DNA of 7,376 bases, taken from Campylobacterota bacterium (GTDB lineage: Bacteria; Campylobacterota; Campylobacteria; Campylobacterales; Sulfurovaceae). The stretch's first letter is position 1, and the number at the start of each line of letters is the position of its first letter. Positions 1 through 6,348 of the stretch are shown piece by piece. The notes beneath the pieces are model-generated. The model worked only from the letters and a program-made list of their open reading frames with translations. It did no database searches and had not been told where the DNA came from. A program made the translations under genes and the position numbers. Location of the stretch: contig JAHZJZ010000059.1 in NCBI GenBank assembly GCA_022600655.1, positions 1-7,376 of the forward strand, read 5' to 3'.

Positions 1-19
1 ATAAAAAAATAATTGTTAC

Positions 20-44
20 AAATAGGAGTAATTTACTCCTATTT
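20..44. terminator. Perfect 11-bp stem-loop, possible terminator of an upstream gene
   Basis: AAATAGGAGTA (20-30) is an exact inverted repeat of TACTCCTATTT (34-44) around a three-base loop. The stem is stable for such AT-rich DNA because of its AGGAG core. It is not a textbook intrinsic terminator. On the plus strand the stem is followed by A residues rather than a T run. On the minus strand the T run (complement of 3-9) lies about ten bases beyond the stem. It most likely ends a gene lying left of the window, but an RNA-processing or protein-binding role is also possible. Confidence 0.45.
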
Positions 45-61
45 AAAAAATATGATACTTT

Positions 62-89
62 TTGATTCAACTTTATTTATTTTTATGAT
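62..89 (+). promoter_or_regulatory. Candidate sigma70 promoter of acs
   Basis: TTGATT (62-67) and TATGAT (84-89) are 16 bases apart, with a T-rich spacer typical of Campylobacterota promoters, where the -35 box is weak and T-rich tracts replace it. Transcription would start near 96 and give a leader of about 50 bases before the acs start at 146. Two other -10-like words lie downstream: TATAAC (101-106), and a perfect TATAAT (125-130). The last is so close to the start codon that its transcript would begin inside the Shine-Dalgarno, so I do not favour it. A perfect 10-base palindrome, CTCTTAAGAG (106-115), sits just after the proposed start site. Confidence 0.4.
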
Positions 90-145
90 AAACTTACCCT
101 TATAACTCTTAAGAGAAAAATATCTATAATAAAAAGGAAAAAAGT

Positions 146-2092
146 ATGACAAAAGAGATTTTCAACCCAAATCCAAAATTCGCAAAAGATGCAGCTATTA
201 ACAGTATGGATGCCTATTGGGAACTTCAAAATAGAGCCATAGAAGATTATGAAGGTTTTTGGAAAGATTTTGCTGATGAGAAAGTTGACTGGATTGCCCC
301 ATATGACACTGTATTAGATGAGAGCAACGCACCATTTTACAAGTGGTTCTCTAATGGTAAACTCAATGTCTCTAACCAATGTATCGACCGACACTTAGCA
401 GACAAAGCTGATCAAAATGCCATTGTATTTGAGGGTGATAGAGGCGATGTGGAATACATTACCTATGCACAACTTTCAGAGCGAACCAACAAGATGGCAA
501 ACCTGCTTAAAAACAAGTTTGGTGTCACCAAAGGGGACAGAGTTGTTCTCTATATGCCAATGATTCCTGAAGCAGCCTATGCAATGTTGGCATGTACCCG
601 TATTGGTGCGATTCATTCGATTGTATTTGGTGGATTCTCTGCTGAAGCACTCAAAGACAGAATCGAAGATGCTGAGGCAAAAATTGTGATTACAGCTGAT
701 GGTGCTTACAGAAAAGGTAAGCCCTACATGCTTAAGCCCGTGGTAGATAATGCATTAAGCCAAGGTGGAGAGAGTATTGAAGCTGTAGTGGTTGTACAGA
801 GAAATAATGAAGAGATTACATGGGTAGAGGGTCGTGACCATTCGTATAATGAGTTGATTGGTGCTGAGTCAGCAGTCTGTCCATTTGAGCCAATGGAGTC
901 TGAAGATCCACTCTTTTTACTCTATACATCGGGTTCTACAGGAAAGCCAAAAGGGGTTCAGCACTCAACAGCTGGGTATATTCTGTGGGCTCAGATGACC
1001 ATGGAGTGGGTATTTGACCTGCGACAAAATGATGTCTATTGGTGTACGGCTGATATTGGTTGGATTACAGGACATACCTACATTGTCTATGGGCCATTGG
1101 CAGCTGGTGGAACCACGGTTATGTTTGAAGGGGTTCCAACCTATCCTGATGCAGGACGAGCGTGGAAGATGGTGCAAGACCACAACATTACGCAGTTCTA
1201 TACAGCACCAACAGCGATTCGATTGCTCCATGCAACAGGTGAAGATGAGCCAAGTAAATATGACCTCTCTAAACTACGAGTCTTAGGAACCGTTGGTGAG
1301 CCGATTGATCCACCAGCATGGAAGTGGTACTATGAAGAGGTAGGAAATTCAAATTGTGCCATTGTGGATACCTATTGGCAGACCGAGACAGGTGGGCATA
1401 TGATTTCTCCACTACCAGGGGCGACACCGATTAAACCTGCTTGTGCGACCTTCCCACTGCCTGGAATTATTGCCGAAGTGATTGAAGAGGATGGAACACC
1501 AACACCTGTGGATGAAAAAGGGTTTATGTGTATTACACGACCTTGGCCAAGTATGATACGAAACATTTGGGGTGATCCGGATAGATTTGTAAAGTCCTAC
1601 TTTGGTGATTGTAAAAAAGATGGCAAAGCTGTCTACTTTACAGGTGACGGTGCCATGATGGATGAAGATGGCTACATCACCATTACAGGACGAACCGATG
1701 ATGTTATTAATGTATCAGGTCACCGAATGGGAACAGCTGAAGTAGAAGCAGCGATTGCGAAACATGAGTCGGTGGCTGTTGTGGCTGTTGTAGGTAAACC
1801 ACATCCGATTAAAGGTGAAGGTATTTTTGCTTATATTGTTCTAAATCACCCAGAAGAGGCGAGCGAAGAGCTTAAAATCGAGATTAATAAGGTGATTAAA
1901 AAAGAGATTGGTGCCATTGCTCTGTGTGATGCGATTGCCTTTGTTCCTGATGTTCCTAAAACGCGTTCAGGTAAGATTATGCGAAGAATCTTACGAGCCA
2001 TTGCCAAAGGTGAAGCTGTAACGCAAGACACCTCTACACTTGAAGACCCAACGGTGGTTACCAAGATTGAGACGATAGTCAATGAGGGGTAA
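146..2092 (+). CDS. acs: Acetyl-CoA synthetase, AMP-forming
   Basis: Cytoplasmic enzyme that activates acetate: acetate + ATP gives acetyl-AMP + PPi, then acetyl-CoA + AMP. At 648 residues it is full length for the family. Adenylate-forming (ANL) motifs appear in order: the phosphate-binding loop [11 protein letters not shown] at 260-270, YWQTETGG at 410-417, YFTGDG at 497-502 (Asp501 expected to bind ribose), [20 protein letters not shown] at 515-534, and the C-terminal [11 protein letters not shown] at about 604-614. Lys610 in the last motif matches the catalytic lysine that Pat-type acetyltransferases modify in Salmonella Acs (Lys609). Trp411 corresponds, by hand alignment, to the Trp that restricts the pocket to acetate in that enzyme, so acetate rather than propionate is the likely substrate. 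The start is supported by AGGAA (135-139) six bases upstream. The last 11 bases overlap the next gene, suggesting an operon. Confidence 0.97.
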   Translation: MTKEIFNPNPKFAKDAAINSMDAYWELQNRAIEDYEGFWKDFADEKVDWIAPYDTVLDESNAPFYKWFSNGKLNVSNQCIDRHLADKADQNAIVFEGDRGDVEYITYAQLSERTNKMANLLKNKFGVTKGDRVVLYMPMIPEAAYAMLACTRIGAIHSIVFGGFSAEALKDRIEDAEAKIVITADGAYRKGKPYMLKPVVDNALSQGGESIEAVVVVQRNNEEITWVEGRDHSYNELIGAESAVCPFEPMESEDPLFLLYTSGSTGKPKGVQHSTAGYILWAQMTMEWVFDLRQNDVYWCTADIGWITGHTYIVYGPLAAGGTTVMFEGVPTYPDAGRAWKMVQDHNITQFYTAPTAIRLLHATGEDEPSKYDLSKLRVLGTVGEPIDPPAWKWYYEEVGNSNCAIVDTYWQTETGGHMISPLPGATPIKPACATFPLPGIIAEVIEEDGTPTPVDEKGFMCITRPWPSMIRNIWGDPDRFVKSYFGDCKKDGKAVYFTGDGAMMDEDGYITITGRTDDVINVSGHRMGTAEVEAAIAKHESVAVVAVVGKPHPIKGEGIFAYIVLNHPEEASEELKIEINKVIKKEIGAIALCDAIAFVPDVPKTRSGKIMRRILRAIAKGEAVTQDTSTLEDPTVVTKIETIVNEG

Positions 2093-2504
2093 AGTCATAC
2101 TCTCCCTTTTTATGGGAGTGGCTTTTTTAGGTTGTAGCCATCATGCTAAGGTAGTGTTTCCTAATAAAGGTTACCAAGATGTAACTTGGAGTGAGAAAGA
2201 GAAAGCCAAAGAGATAGCCATACGACATCTAGATAGAAATGAGTATAGCAGTACGCATCTCATTCGTCTAAAAGGGAGTGAACCACCACACTTTCATGAT
2301 ACGCATAACTTGAATGTTACGGTTTTGTCTGGAGAGAGTATTATTCATTTTCAAAACCATGAAGTGCTACTCAAGCAGGGAGATGTGGTCTCCATCCCTA
2401 AAGGGGTCTACCACTGGGCTGAGAATATTGATAGCGAAGCAAGTGTAGTTTTTGCTACTTTTTCTCCAGCCTATAGTGGTAAAGATATGCATTTAGCCAA
2501 GTAG
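2082..2504 (+). CDS. Cupin-domain lipoprotein of unknown function
   Basis: A 140-residue protein with a short lipoprotein-type signal: a basic start (Arg2, Lys4), a hydrophobic stretch 5-16, and Phe-Leu-Gly-Cys with Cys18 as the likely lipidated residue (Phe at -3 is slightly off consensus). It is probably anchored on the periplasmic side of a membrane. Residues about 58-128 form one cupin domain. The second cupin motif is exact, [16 protein letters not shown] at 100-115 including His111. The first has His70-x-His72 followed by Asp-Thr-His75 and Gly84, but the usual glutamate ligand is not in place. Three or four histidines could still bind a metal. The start codon lies inside the end of acs (11-base overlap) with no clear Shine-Dalgarno, so translation probably depends on coupling to acs. 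Single-domain cupins range from sugar isomerases to dioxygenases to binding proteins, and the reaction cannot be told from sequence. Confidence 0.8.
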   Translation: MRGKVILSLFMGVAFLGCSHHAKVVFPNKGYQDVTWSEKEKAKEIAIRHLDRNEYSSTHLIRLKGSEPPHFHDTHNLNVTVLSGESIIHFQNHEVLLKQGDVVSIPKGVYHWAENIDSEASVVFATFSPAYSGKDMHLAK

Positions 2505-2706
2505 TTTAGTTTGCAAATATTTTAGTTAACTGGGAGGTAATGTACATCCCAGTACTGATAGTAATAATTAAAAAAGATAGATAATATAGAGCAATTGGTA
2601 ACAGTTTTTTATAATTTGGTCTTCAGAAATAAATAATATATACTTTTGTATAGGTATATTATAATATATATAACTTTATATTTTAATTACTTTTATTAAT
2701 GTATAG
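2505..2706. other. Convergent AT-rich intergenic gap without a gene
   Basis: About 200 bases lie between the 3' ends of the cupin gene (plus) and the dehydrogenase gene (minus). I find no credible gene here. The stretch is very AT-rich, especially 2625-2700, and holds one imperfect stem-loop (2529-2553) but no convincing GC-rich stem plus T-run for either strand. Termination for both genes must lie here if they are not allowed to read into each other. Confidence 0.6.
2529..2553. terminator. Stem-loop, weak candidate terminator
   Basis: ACTGGGA (2529-2535) pairs with TCCCAGT (2547-2553). After one G/A mismatch the stem continues with GTA (2537-2539) against TAC (2543-2545) around a three-base loop. 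It lies 24 bases after the cupin stop codon, the usual place for a terminator. The following sequence has no T run on either strand, so it may act as a 3'-end stabiliser instead of a factor-independent terminator. Confidence 0.4.
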
Positions 2707-3906
2707 TTAAGAATTATGATTTTCTATTATTTTCCATGGTAGCCCTTGCATATTTAACTCATCCATAAATGGGTCAGGGTCAAACTCTTCCATATTAAAG
2801 ACCCCTTTTCCTTGCCATTTTCCATCAAGCATTAATTTAGCCCCAATCATCGCTGGTACACCTGTAGTGTAACTTACTCCTTGACTCATCACTTCAGCAT
2901 AACAGGCTTCATGGTCACTTACTTGATAGATATAAACACTCTTCTCTTCACCATCTTTAACGCCTTTGGCATAGATACCAATGTTTGTTTTACCTTTGGT
3001 TCGTTCACCAAGTGTCGCTGGGTCTGGAAGTAGGGTGGCTAAAAACTCCATAGGTATGATTTTCATCCCTTTATGTTCTACCTCTTTGATCCCCAACATT
3101 CCTACATTTTCAAGGCATTTCATATGGGTTAAGTAGCTCTGCCCAAAGGTCATAAAGAAACGGATTCGTTTTAACCCTTTGATATGTTTGACCAATGACT
3201 CCATCTCTTCATGATAAAGCAAGTAGCTATCTTTTGGACCCACTTCAGGGTAGTCCCACACCTGCATAATCTCCATTGGTTCAGTCTCTATCCATTTGCC
3301 ATTTTCCCAATAACGACCTTTAGCCGATACTTCACGAAGATTAATTTCAGGGTTAAAATTGGTCGCAAATGGATACCCGTGGTCACCAGCATTACAGTCA
3401 AGTATATCTATGGTATGAATTTCATCAAAGTAGTGTTTCTGAGCATAAGCACAAAATACATTGGTCACCCCAGGGTCAAATCCACTACCAAGCAGTCCCA
3501 TAATATTAGCATCTTTAAACTGCTCATCTCTAGCCCACTGCTCTTTATACTCAAATTTAGCCGTGTCAGGGTGTTCATAGTTGGCTGTGTCTAAGTAGTC
3601 GATTTCACACTGCGTACAAGCATCCATAATGGTTAAATCTTGGTAAGGAAGAGCCACATTAATGACAATATCAGGTTGTATCATATTAAACAGTATCACC
3701 ATATCCTCTACTGAGTCAGCATCGATTTGAGCTGTTTTAAGCGTCACGCCAGTTTTATCAAATACATTTTTAGAAATAGCATCACACTTACTTACCGTTC
3801 GACTAGCCAGAGTAATCTCACCAAAACTCTCAGCATTCATTGCACACTTAAATGCAACCACATTACCAACACCACCAGCACCGATGATTAGGGTTTTTTT
3901 TGACAT
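2707..3906 (-). CDS. Carboxyspermidine/carboxynorspermidine dehydrogenase (saccharopine dehydrogenase-like)
   Basis: A 399-residue oxidoreductase of the saccharopine dehydrogenase fold. The N-terminus has a dinucleotide-binding motif, Gly9-x-Gly11-x-x-Gly14. Further conserved-looking blocks are LLGSGFDPGVTN (138-149), CNAGDHG (171-177), SYTTGVPAMIGAKLM (345-359) and the C-terminal GVFNMEEFDPDPFMDELN (368-385). These match the family that condenses L-aspartate semialdehyde with putrescine or diaminopropane to make carboxyspermidine or carboxynorspermidine, the alternative route to spermidine known in Campylobacter and Vibrio. The partner decarboxylase (nspC/CASDC) is not in this window. Generic annotation often reads 'saccharopine dehydrogenase', but a role in lysine synthesis is unlikely. 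AAGGA (complement of 3913-3917) six bases before the start supports the chosen ATG. Which diamine is used cannot be decided here. Confidence 0.88.
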   Translation of the reverse strand: MSKKTLIIGAGGVGNVVAFKCAMNAESFGEITLASRTVSKCDAISKNVFDKTGVTLKTAQIDADSVEDMVILFNMIQPDIVINVALPYQDLTIMDACTQCEIDYLDTANYEHPDTAKFEYKEQWARDEQFKDANIMGLLGSGFDPGVTNVFCAYAQKHYFDEIHTIDILDCNAGDHGYPFATNFNPEINLREVSAKGRYWENGKWIETEPMEIMQVWDYPEVGPKDSYLLYHEEMESLVKHIKGLKRIRFFMTFGQSYLTHMKCLENVGMLGIKEVEHKGMKIIPMEFLATLLPDPATLGERTKGKTNIGIYAKGVKDGEEKSVYIYQVSDHEACYAEVMSQGVSYTTGVPAMIGAKLMLDGKWQGKGVFNMEEFDPDPFMDELNMQGLPWKIIENHNS

Positions 3907-3926
3907 AGTAATTCCTTAGAACTCAA

Positions 3927-3932
3927 ATTATA
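3927..3932 (-). promoter_or_regulatory. Candidate -10 box for the carboxyspermidine dehydrogenase gene
   Basis: The minus strand reads TATAAT at 3932-3927. A transcript starting near 3920 would have a short leader of about 14 bases that still includes the AAGGA ribosome site. No good -35 hexamer is seen 16-18 bases upstream. The gene is also 66 bases downstream of the regulator gene on the same strand with no terminator visible between them, so readthrough is a second possible source of expression. Confidence 0.4.
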
Positions 3933-3972
3933 AATTTTAAAGGGATTTTACCATAATGATGTTAAGTCTTCT

Positions 3973-4833
3973 CTACTCAACAGGTACATAAATCTCTGTC
4001 AAAAGTTCACTCTGTTTGGTATCCATCGGCATATTGAGGTACTTCTCAAATGGTGGTTCATCTCTAAAGCTGTACCCATTCTCCTCTATCCACGCATAGA
4101 GTCCCATCCAAACACCTATAAGCTCTTTATGACTCCCTTTATGGGTAACCATTATATATTTACCTTCAGCTACACGCTTGGTCTCAAACCCATGTTTTTT
4201 CAAGAAAGCTATTTGAGGTTTACCCCAAGCTATGGCTGCATCGTAACGAATATTCTCCTCTTGGGTTACATTTGGGTCATCATGGCAGATACCCAAAAGC
4301 TCTGCACCTTTAACATCTAAAACCATCTCAACACTTGGTGGCTCTTTCTCACACGCTTTGCCAAAATCATTCAATTTAGTCGAGAGATTTTGCCACGCTA
4401 TCTCTGAACCTCTATCATACTCGCCTGTCTGTCGCTCATAGACAACAAACGCTTCATCTCTAATCACTACTTGTGGGGTCTGCATCATCTTCTCCTTATA
4501 TCGCTGTAACTCTTCAACTCGTTGGTACTTATACGCTGTAGGTGTAAGCCCAAAAATCTTTTTAAACGCTTTGTTAAATCCATTGGGTGTTTTAAATCCA
4601 GATGCCAGTGCTACTTCTATAATCGACTTCTCTTGGCTTATCATCTTCAGTGTAGACTTCTCCAACCGAAGCCGTGAAGCATACGCCATAGCAGACTCAC
4701 CAACCTGTGTCTTAAACACCCGACAAAAATGATACGGAGAGTACCCAGCCACCTTAGCCAAATGCACAATCTCTAACTCATCATCTAAATGGGTTTCTAT
4801 ATAATAGAGAGCTTTTTGAATCGGTTGACTCAT
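3973..4833 (-). CDS. AraC-family transcription regulator with C-terminal GyrI-like effector domain
   Basis: A 286-residue regulator in the Rob/SoxS-like order: DNA-binding domain first, ligand domain second. Two helix-turn-helix units lie at about 20-41 (LAKVAGYSPYHFCRVFK) and 69-94 (IIEVALASGFKTPNGFNKAF), ending in the family's typical FGLTPTAYK (94-102). Residues about 121-286 match the GyrI-like/effector-binding fold, with VVYERQTGEYD near 130-140, MVTHKGSHKEL near 228-238 and a closing LTEIYVPV. Such domains bind small, often cationic or aromatic molecules, and the ligand here is unknown. A strong Shine-Dalgarno, AAGGAGT (complement of 4841-4847), seven bases from the ATG fixes the start. 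The gene is divergent from pxpA and lies upstream of the polyamine dehydrogenase on the same strand, so either could be a target. Confidence 0.9.
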   Translation of the reverse strand: MSQPIQKALYYIETHLDDELEIVHLAKVAGYSPYHFCRVFKTQVGESAMAYASRLRLEKSTLKMISQEKSIIEVALASGFKTPNGFNKAFKKIFGLTPTAYKYQRVEELQRYKEKMMQTPQVVIRDEAFVVYERQTGEYDRGSEIAWQNLSTKLNDFGKACEKEPPSVEMVLDVKGAELLGICHDDPNVTQEENIRYDAAIAWGKPQIAFLKKHGFETKRVAEGKYIMVTHKGSHKELIGVWMGLYAWIEENGYSFRDEPPFEKYLNMPMDTKQSELLTEIYVPVE

Positions 4834-4867
4834 AAGAGATACTCCTTTGTCATGTTTTGTTAAGAGT

Positions 4868-4896
4868 ATTATAGGGTATATGGGAAGATTTGTCTT
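4868..4896 (-). promoter_or_regulatory. Candidate sigma70 promoter of the AraC-family regulator
   Basis: On the minus strand AAGACA (4896-4891, four of six matches to TTGACA) is followed after 17 bases by a perfect TATAAT (4873-4868). Transcription would begin near 4861, about 28 bases before the start codon, leaving the AAGGAGT ribosome site in the leader. The promoter sits in the 112-base gap shared with pxpA, so a regulator bound between 4875 and 4935 could affect both directions. Confidence 0.5.
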
Positions 4897-4933
4897 GTCC
4901 TAGATTGCTACGGAAACAATAAACTTAAATCAG

Positions 4934-4939
4934 TACAAT
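4934..4939 (+). promoter_or_regulatory. Candidate -10 box of pxpA, positioned for a leaderless transcript
   Basis: TACAAT (4934-4939) matches the -10 consensus at five of six positions and ends six bases before the pxpA ATG at 4946. Transcription would start at or within a base or two of the start codon. No Shine-Dalgarno-like purine run lies in the 20 bases before the ATG, which fits a leaderless message. A weaker alternative is TTGTCC (4895-4900) with AATAAA (4918-4923), which would give a short leader still lacking a ribosome site. Confidence 0.35.
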
Positions 4940-4945
4940 TTCACT

Positions 4946-5704
4946 ATGAAAAAAATAAACCTAAACTGCGACATGGGCGAAAGCTTCGGCATCTACAAAA
5001 TCGGCTTAGACGAACAGATAATGCCCTATATTGATATGGCAAACCTAGCCTGTGGCTTCCACGCATCAGACCCAGTAACCATGCACCAAAGCATTCGCAG
5101 TGCTAAAGAGCATGGTGTCGCCATAGGGGCTCACCCCTCTTACCCCGATTTGGTAGGGTTTGGTCGGCGTGAGATGGTCTGTAGCAGTGAAGAGATAGTC
5201 GCTTTTGTGCTGTATCAGTTAGGTGCATTAGAGGTTCTTTGTCAAAGTTATGGGGTTAAAGTGCGTTATGTTAAACCTCATGGGGCGTTATACAATACCA
5301 TGATGCAAGACGCTGAAGTCTTCAAAGCCATTGCCAAAGCGATAGCCAAATATAGCACCAGTATAAAACTTATGATACTCTCTTCAACCAAAAATAGTGA
5401 ATACGAGCAGATAGCAAATAGGTACGGTATAGAGCTACTCTATGAGGTGTTTGCCGACAGAGCCTACAGTGATGAGGGGTTTTTGGTCTCACGAAAAGAG
5501 CATGGGGCTGTAATTCATGACCACAGTGAGGTATTAAAACGAGCTAAATTGCTCTTTGAAGAGGGGGTTATCGAAACCGTTAGTGGTAAAAAATTATCAC
5601 TCAAAGTCGATACCATCTGTGTACATGGCGATAACGAATCGGCATTAGCCTTTATAAAATCACTCTATGAGTTAAAAAATGACTATTCAAATCGTCTCCG
5701 TTGA
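4946..5704 (+). CDS. pxpA: 5-oxoprolinase subunit A (LamB/YcsF family)
   Basis: Subunit of the cytoplasmic PxpABC enzyme, which hydrolyses 5-oxo-L-proline to L-glutamate using ATP. The 252-residue length is normal for the family. Family signatures are all present: LNCDMGESFG (6-15), NLACGFHASDP (33-43), GAHPSYPDLVGFGRR (61-75), KPHGALYN (110-117), EVFADRAY (167-174) and CVHGDN (225-230). The repeated Asp/His residues in these blocks suit the metal-dependent TIM-barrel fold of this group. The usual Arg-x-x-x-Pro-Gly-Ala stretch reads RKEHGAVI (183-190), a small deviation. The ATG is supported by family alignment starting within a few residues, although no ribosome site precedes it. The 3' end overlaps pxpB by 26 bases. 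Confidence 0.95.
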   Translation: MKKINLNCDMGESFGIYKIGLDEQIMPYIDMANLACGFHASDPVTMHQSIRSAKEHGVAIGAHPSYPDLVGFGRREMVCSSEEIVAFVLYQLGALEVLCQSYGVKVRYVKPHGALYNTMMQDAEVFKAIAKAIAKYSTSIKLMILSSTKNSEYEQIANRYGIELLYEVFADRAYSDEGFLVSRKEHGAVIHDHSEVLKRAKLLFEEGVIETVSGKKLSLKVDTICVHGDNESALAFIKSLYELKNDYSNRLR

Positions 5705-6287
5705 TTCGGTGATGCTCTATTTTGAGCCTACTATCTCTGAAGAGGTTTTAGATAAAGTTCAGAGTGCCTATACGCTACTAAAAAAACTAGAGGGAGTTAT
5801 TGATATTACTCCTTCATATAACTCTATACTGATTCATTATGATATTTATATCTATAACTATCAAACCATTCAAGAGACCATAATAGAGGCATTAGAGAGA
5901 ACTCAACAGAGTTTTAAGAAGTCTGATGGCAAACTCATAACCATCCCTACTAACTACAATGGAGTAGACCTAGAATCTGTTGCAAAAACCAACAATCTAA
6001 CCATTGACGAGGTCATAACCCTACACACCCAAACCATTTACCGAGTCTACGCCATTGGTTTTATGGTAGGGTTTGCCTACCTAGCAAAAGTCAATCCCCA
6101 AATAGCCACCCCACGCCTAAACACCCCACGAGCCAAAGTCCCTAAAGGCAGTGTTGCCATAGCTGATAATCAAACTGCCATCTACCATCAAGAGTCTGCT
6201 GGTGGATGGAATATTATTGGACATACGGAGTTTGATGCGTTTGAGCAGTTTGCTGTTGGGGATAGGGTGCAGTTTGTGAGGGTGTGA
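5679..6287 (+). CDS. pxpB: 5-oxoprolinase subunit B (KipI/allophanate hydrolase subunit 1 family)
   Basis: Partner of PxpC in 5-oxoprolinase; in Bacillus the homologue KipI also inhibits the sporulation kinase KinA, which is not relevant in this group. The 202 residues include an N-terminal part with ITPSYNSILIHYD (43-55) and a carboxyltransferase-like C-terminal part with LHT (115-117), GFMVGFAYL (127-135), ATPRLNTPRAKVPKGSVAIA (143-162) and the signature ESAGGWNIIGHTEF (172-185). Two deviations are visible. Val130 stands where most family members have Pro in Gly-Phe-x-Pro-Gly-Phe. The segment before it, IPTNYNGVDLESVA (89-102), is a few residues shorter than the usual YGG-x-x-GPDL stretch. 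The start lies 26 bases inside pxpA with no clear ribosome site, pointing to translational coupling. The first half of the gene is more AT-rich than the second. Confidence 0.93.
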   Translation: MTIQIVSVDSVMLYFEPTISEEVLDKVQSAYTLLKKLEGVIDITPSYNSILIHYDIYIYNYQTIQETIIEALERTQQSFKKSDGKLITIPTNYNGVDLESVAKTNNLTIDEVITLHTQTIYRVYAIGFMVGFAYLAKVNPQIATPRLNTPRAKVPKGSVAIADNQTAIYHQESAGGWNIIGHTEFDAFEQFAVGDRVQFVRV

Positions 6288-6294
6288 AAAATAT

Positions 6295-6322
6295 TTGAAA
6301 AACCAATAAATTATTATATAAT
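6295..6322 (+). promoter_or_regulatory. Strong-looking sigma70 promoter between pxpB and the SPOR-domain gene
   Basis: TTGAAA (6295-6300, five of six matches) and a perfect TATAAT (6317-6322) are separated by 16 bases. The -35 box starts eight bases after the pxpB stop codon. The predicted start near 6329 gives a leader of about 20 bases containing AAGGAG (6338-6343), five bases before the ATG. This is the best complete promoter in the window and would drive the SPOR-domain gene and, through the overlap, pxpC. Confidence 0.6.
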
Positions 6323-6348
6323 GTTAAAGTAATCTTGAAGGAGCTACC

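Noticed and set aside
125..130. Perfect TATAAT just before acs as the main promoter
   Set aside because: A transcript from it would start around 137, inside the AGGAA ribosome site, leaving almost no leader.
965..1566. Antisense and alternate-frame open frames within acs
   Set aside because: The acs frame is continuous and carries every family motif; these are by-products of its codon use.
2540..2584. A 14-codon reading frame in the convergent gap, preceded by GGGAGG (2532-2537)
   Set aside because: The purine run is only two bases from the ATG, too close for normal initiation; it is part of the stem-loop at 2529-2553, and the peptide has no recognisable features.
2633..2662. Imperfect inverted repeat ATAATATATAC / GTATATTAT as a terminator of the minus-strand gene
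   Set aside because: It is nearly all A/T, imperfect by two bases, and expected by chance in such composition.
3211..3594. A 127-codon plus-strand open frame opposite the dehydrogenase
   Set aside because: It lies entirely antisense to a well-supported gene, has no ribosome site or family resemblance, and follows from the codon bias of the real gene.
2707..3906. Saccharopine dehydrogenase of lysine metabolism
   Set aside because: The C-terminal block GVFNMEEFDPDPFMDELN and overall pattern fit the carboxy(nor)spermidine dehydrogenase branch, and bacteria of this group make lysine by the diaminopimelate route.
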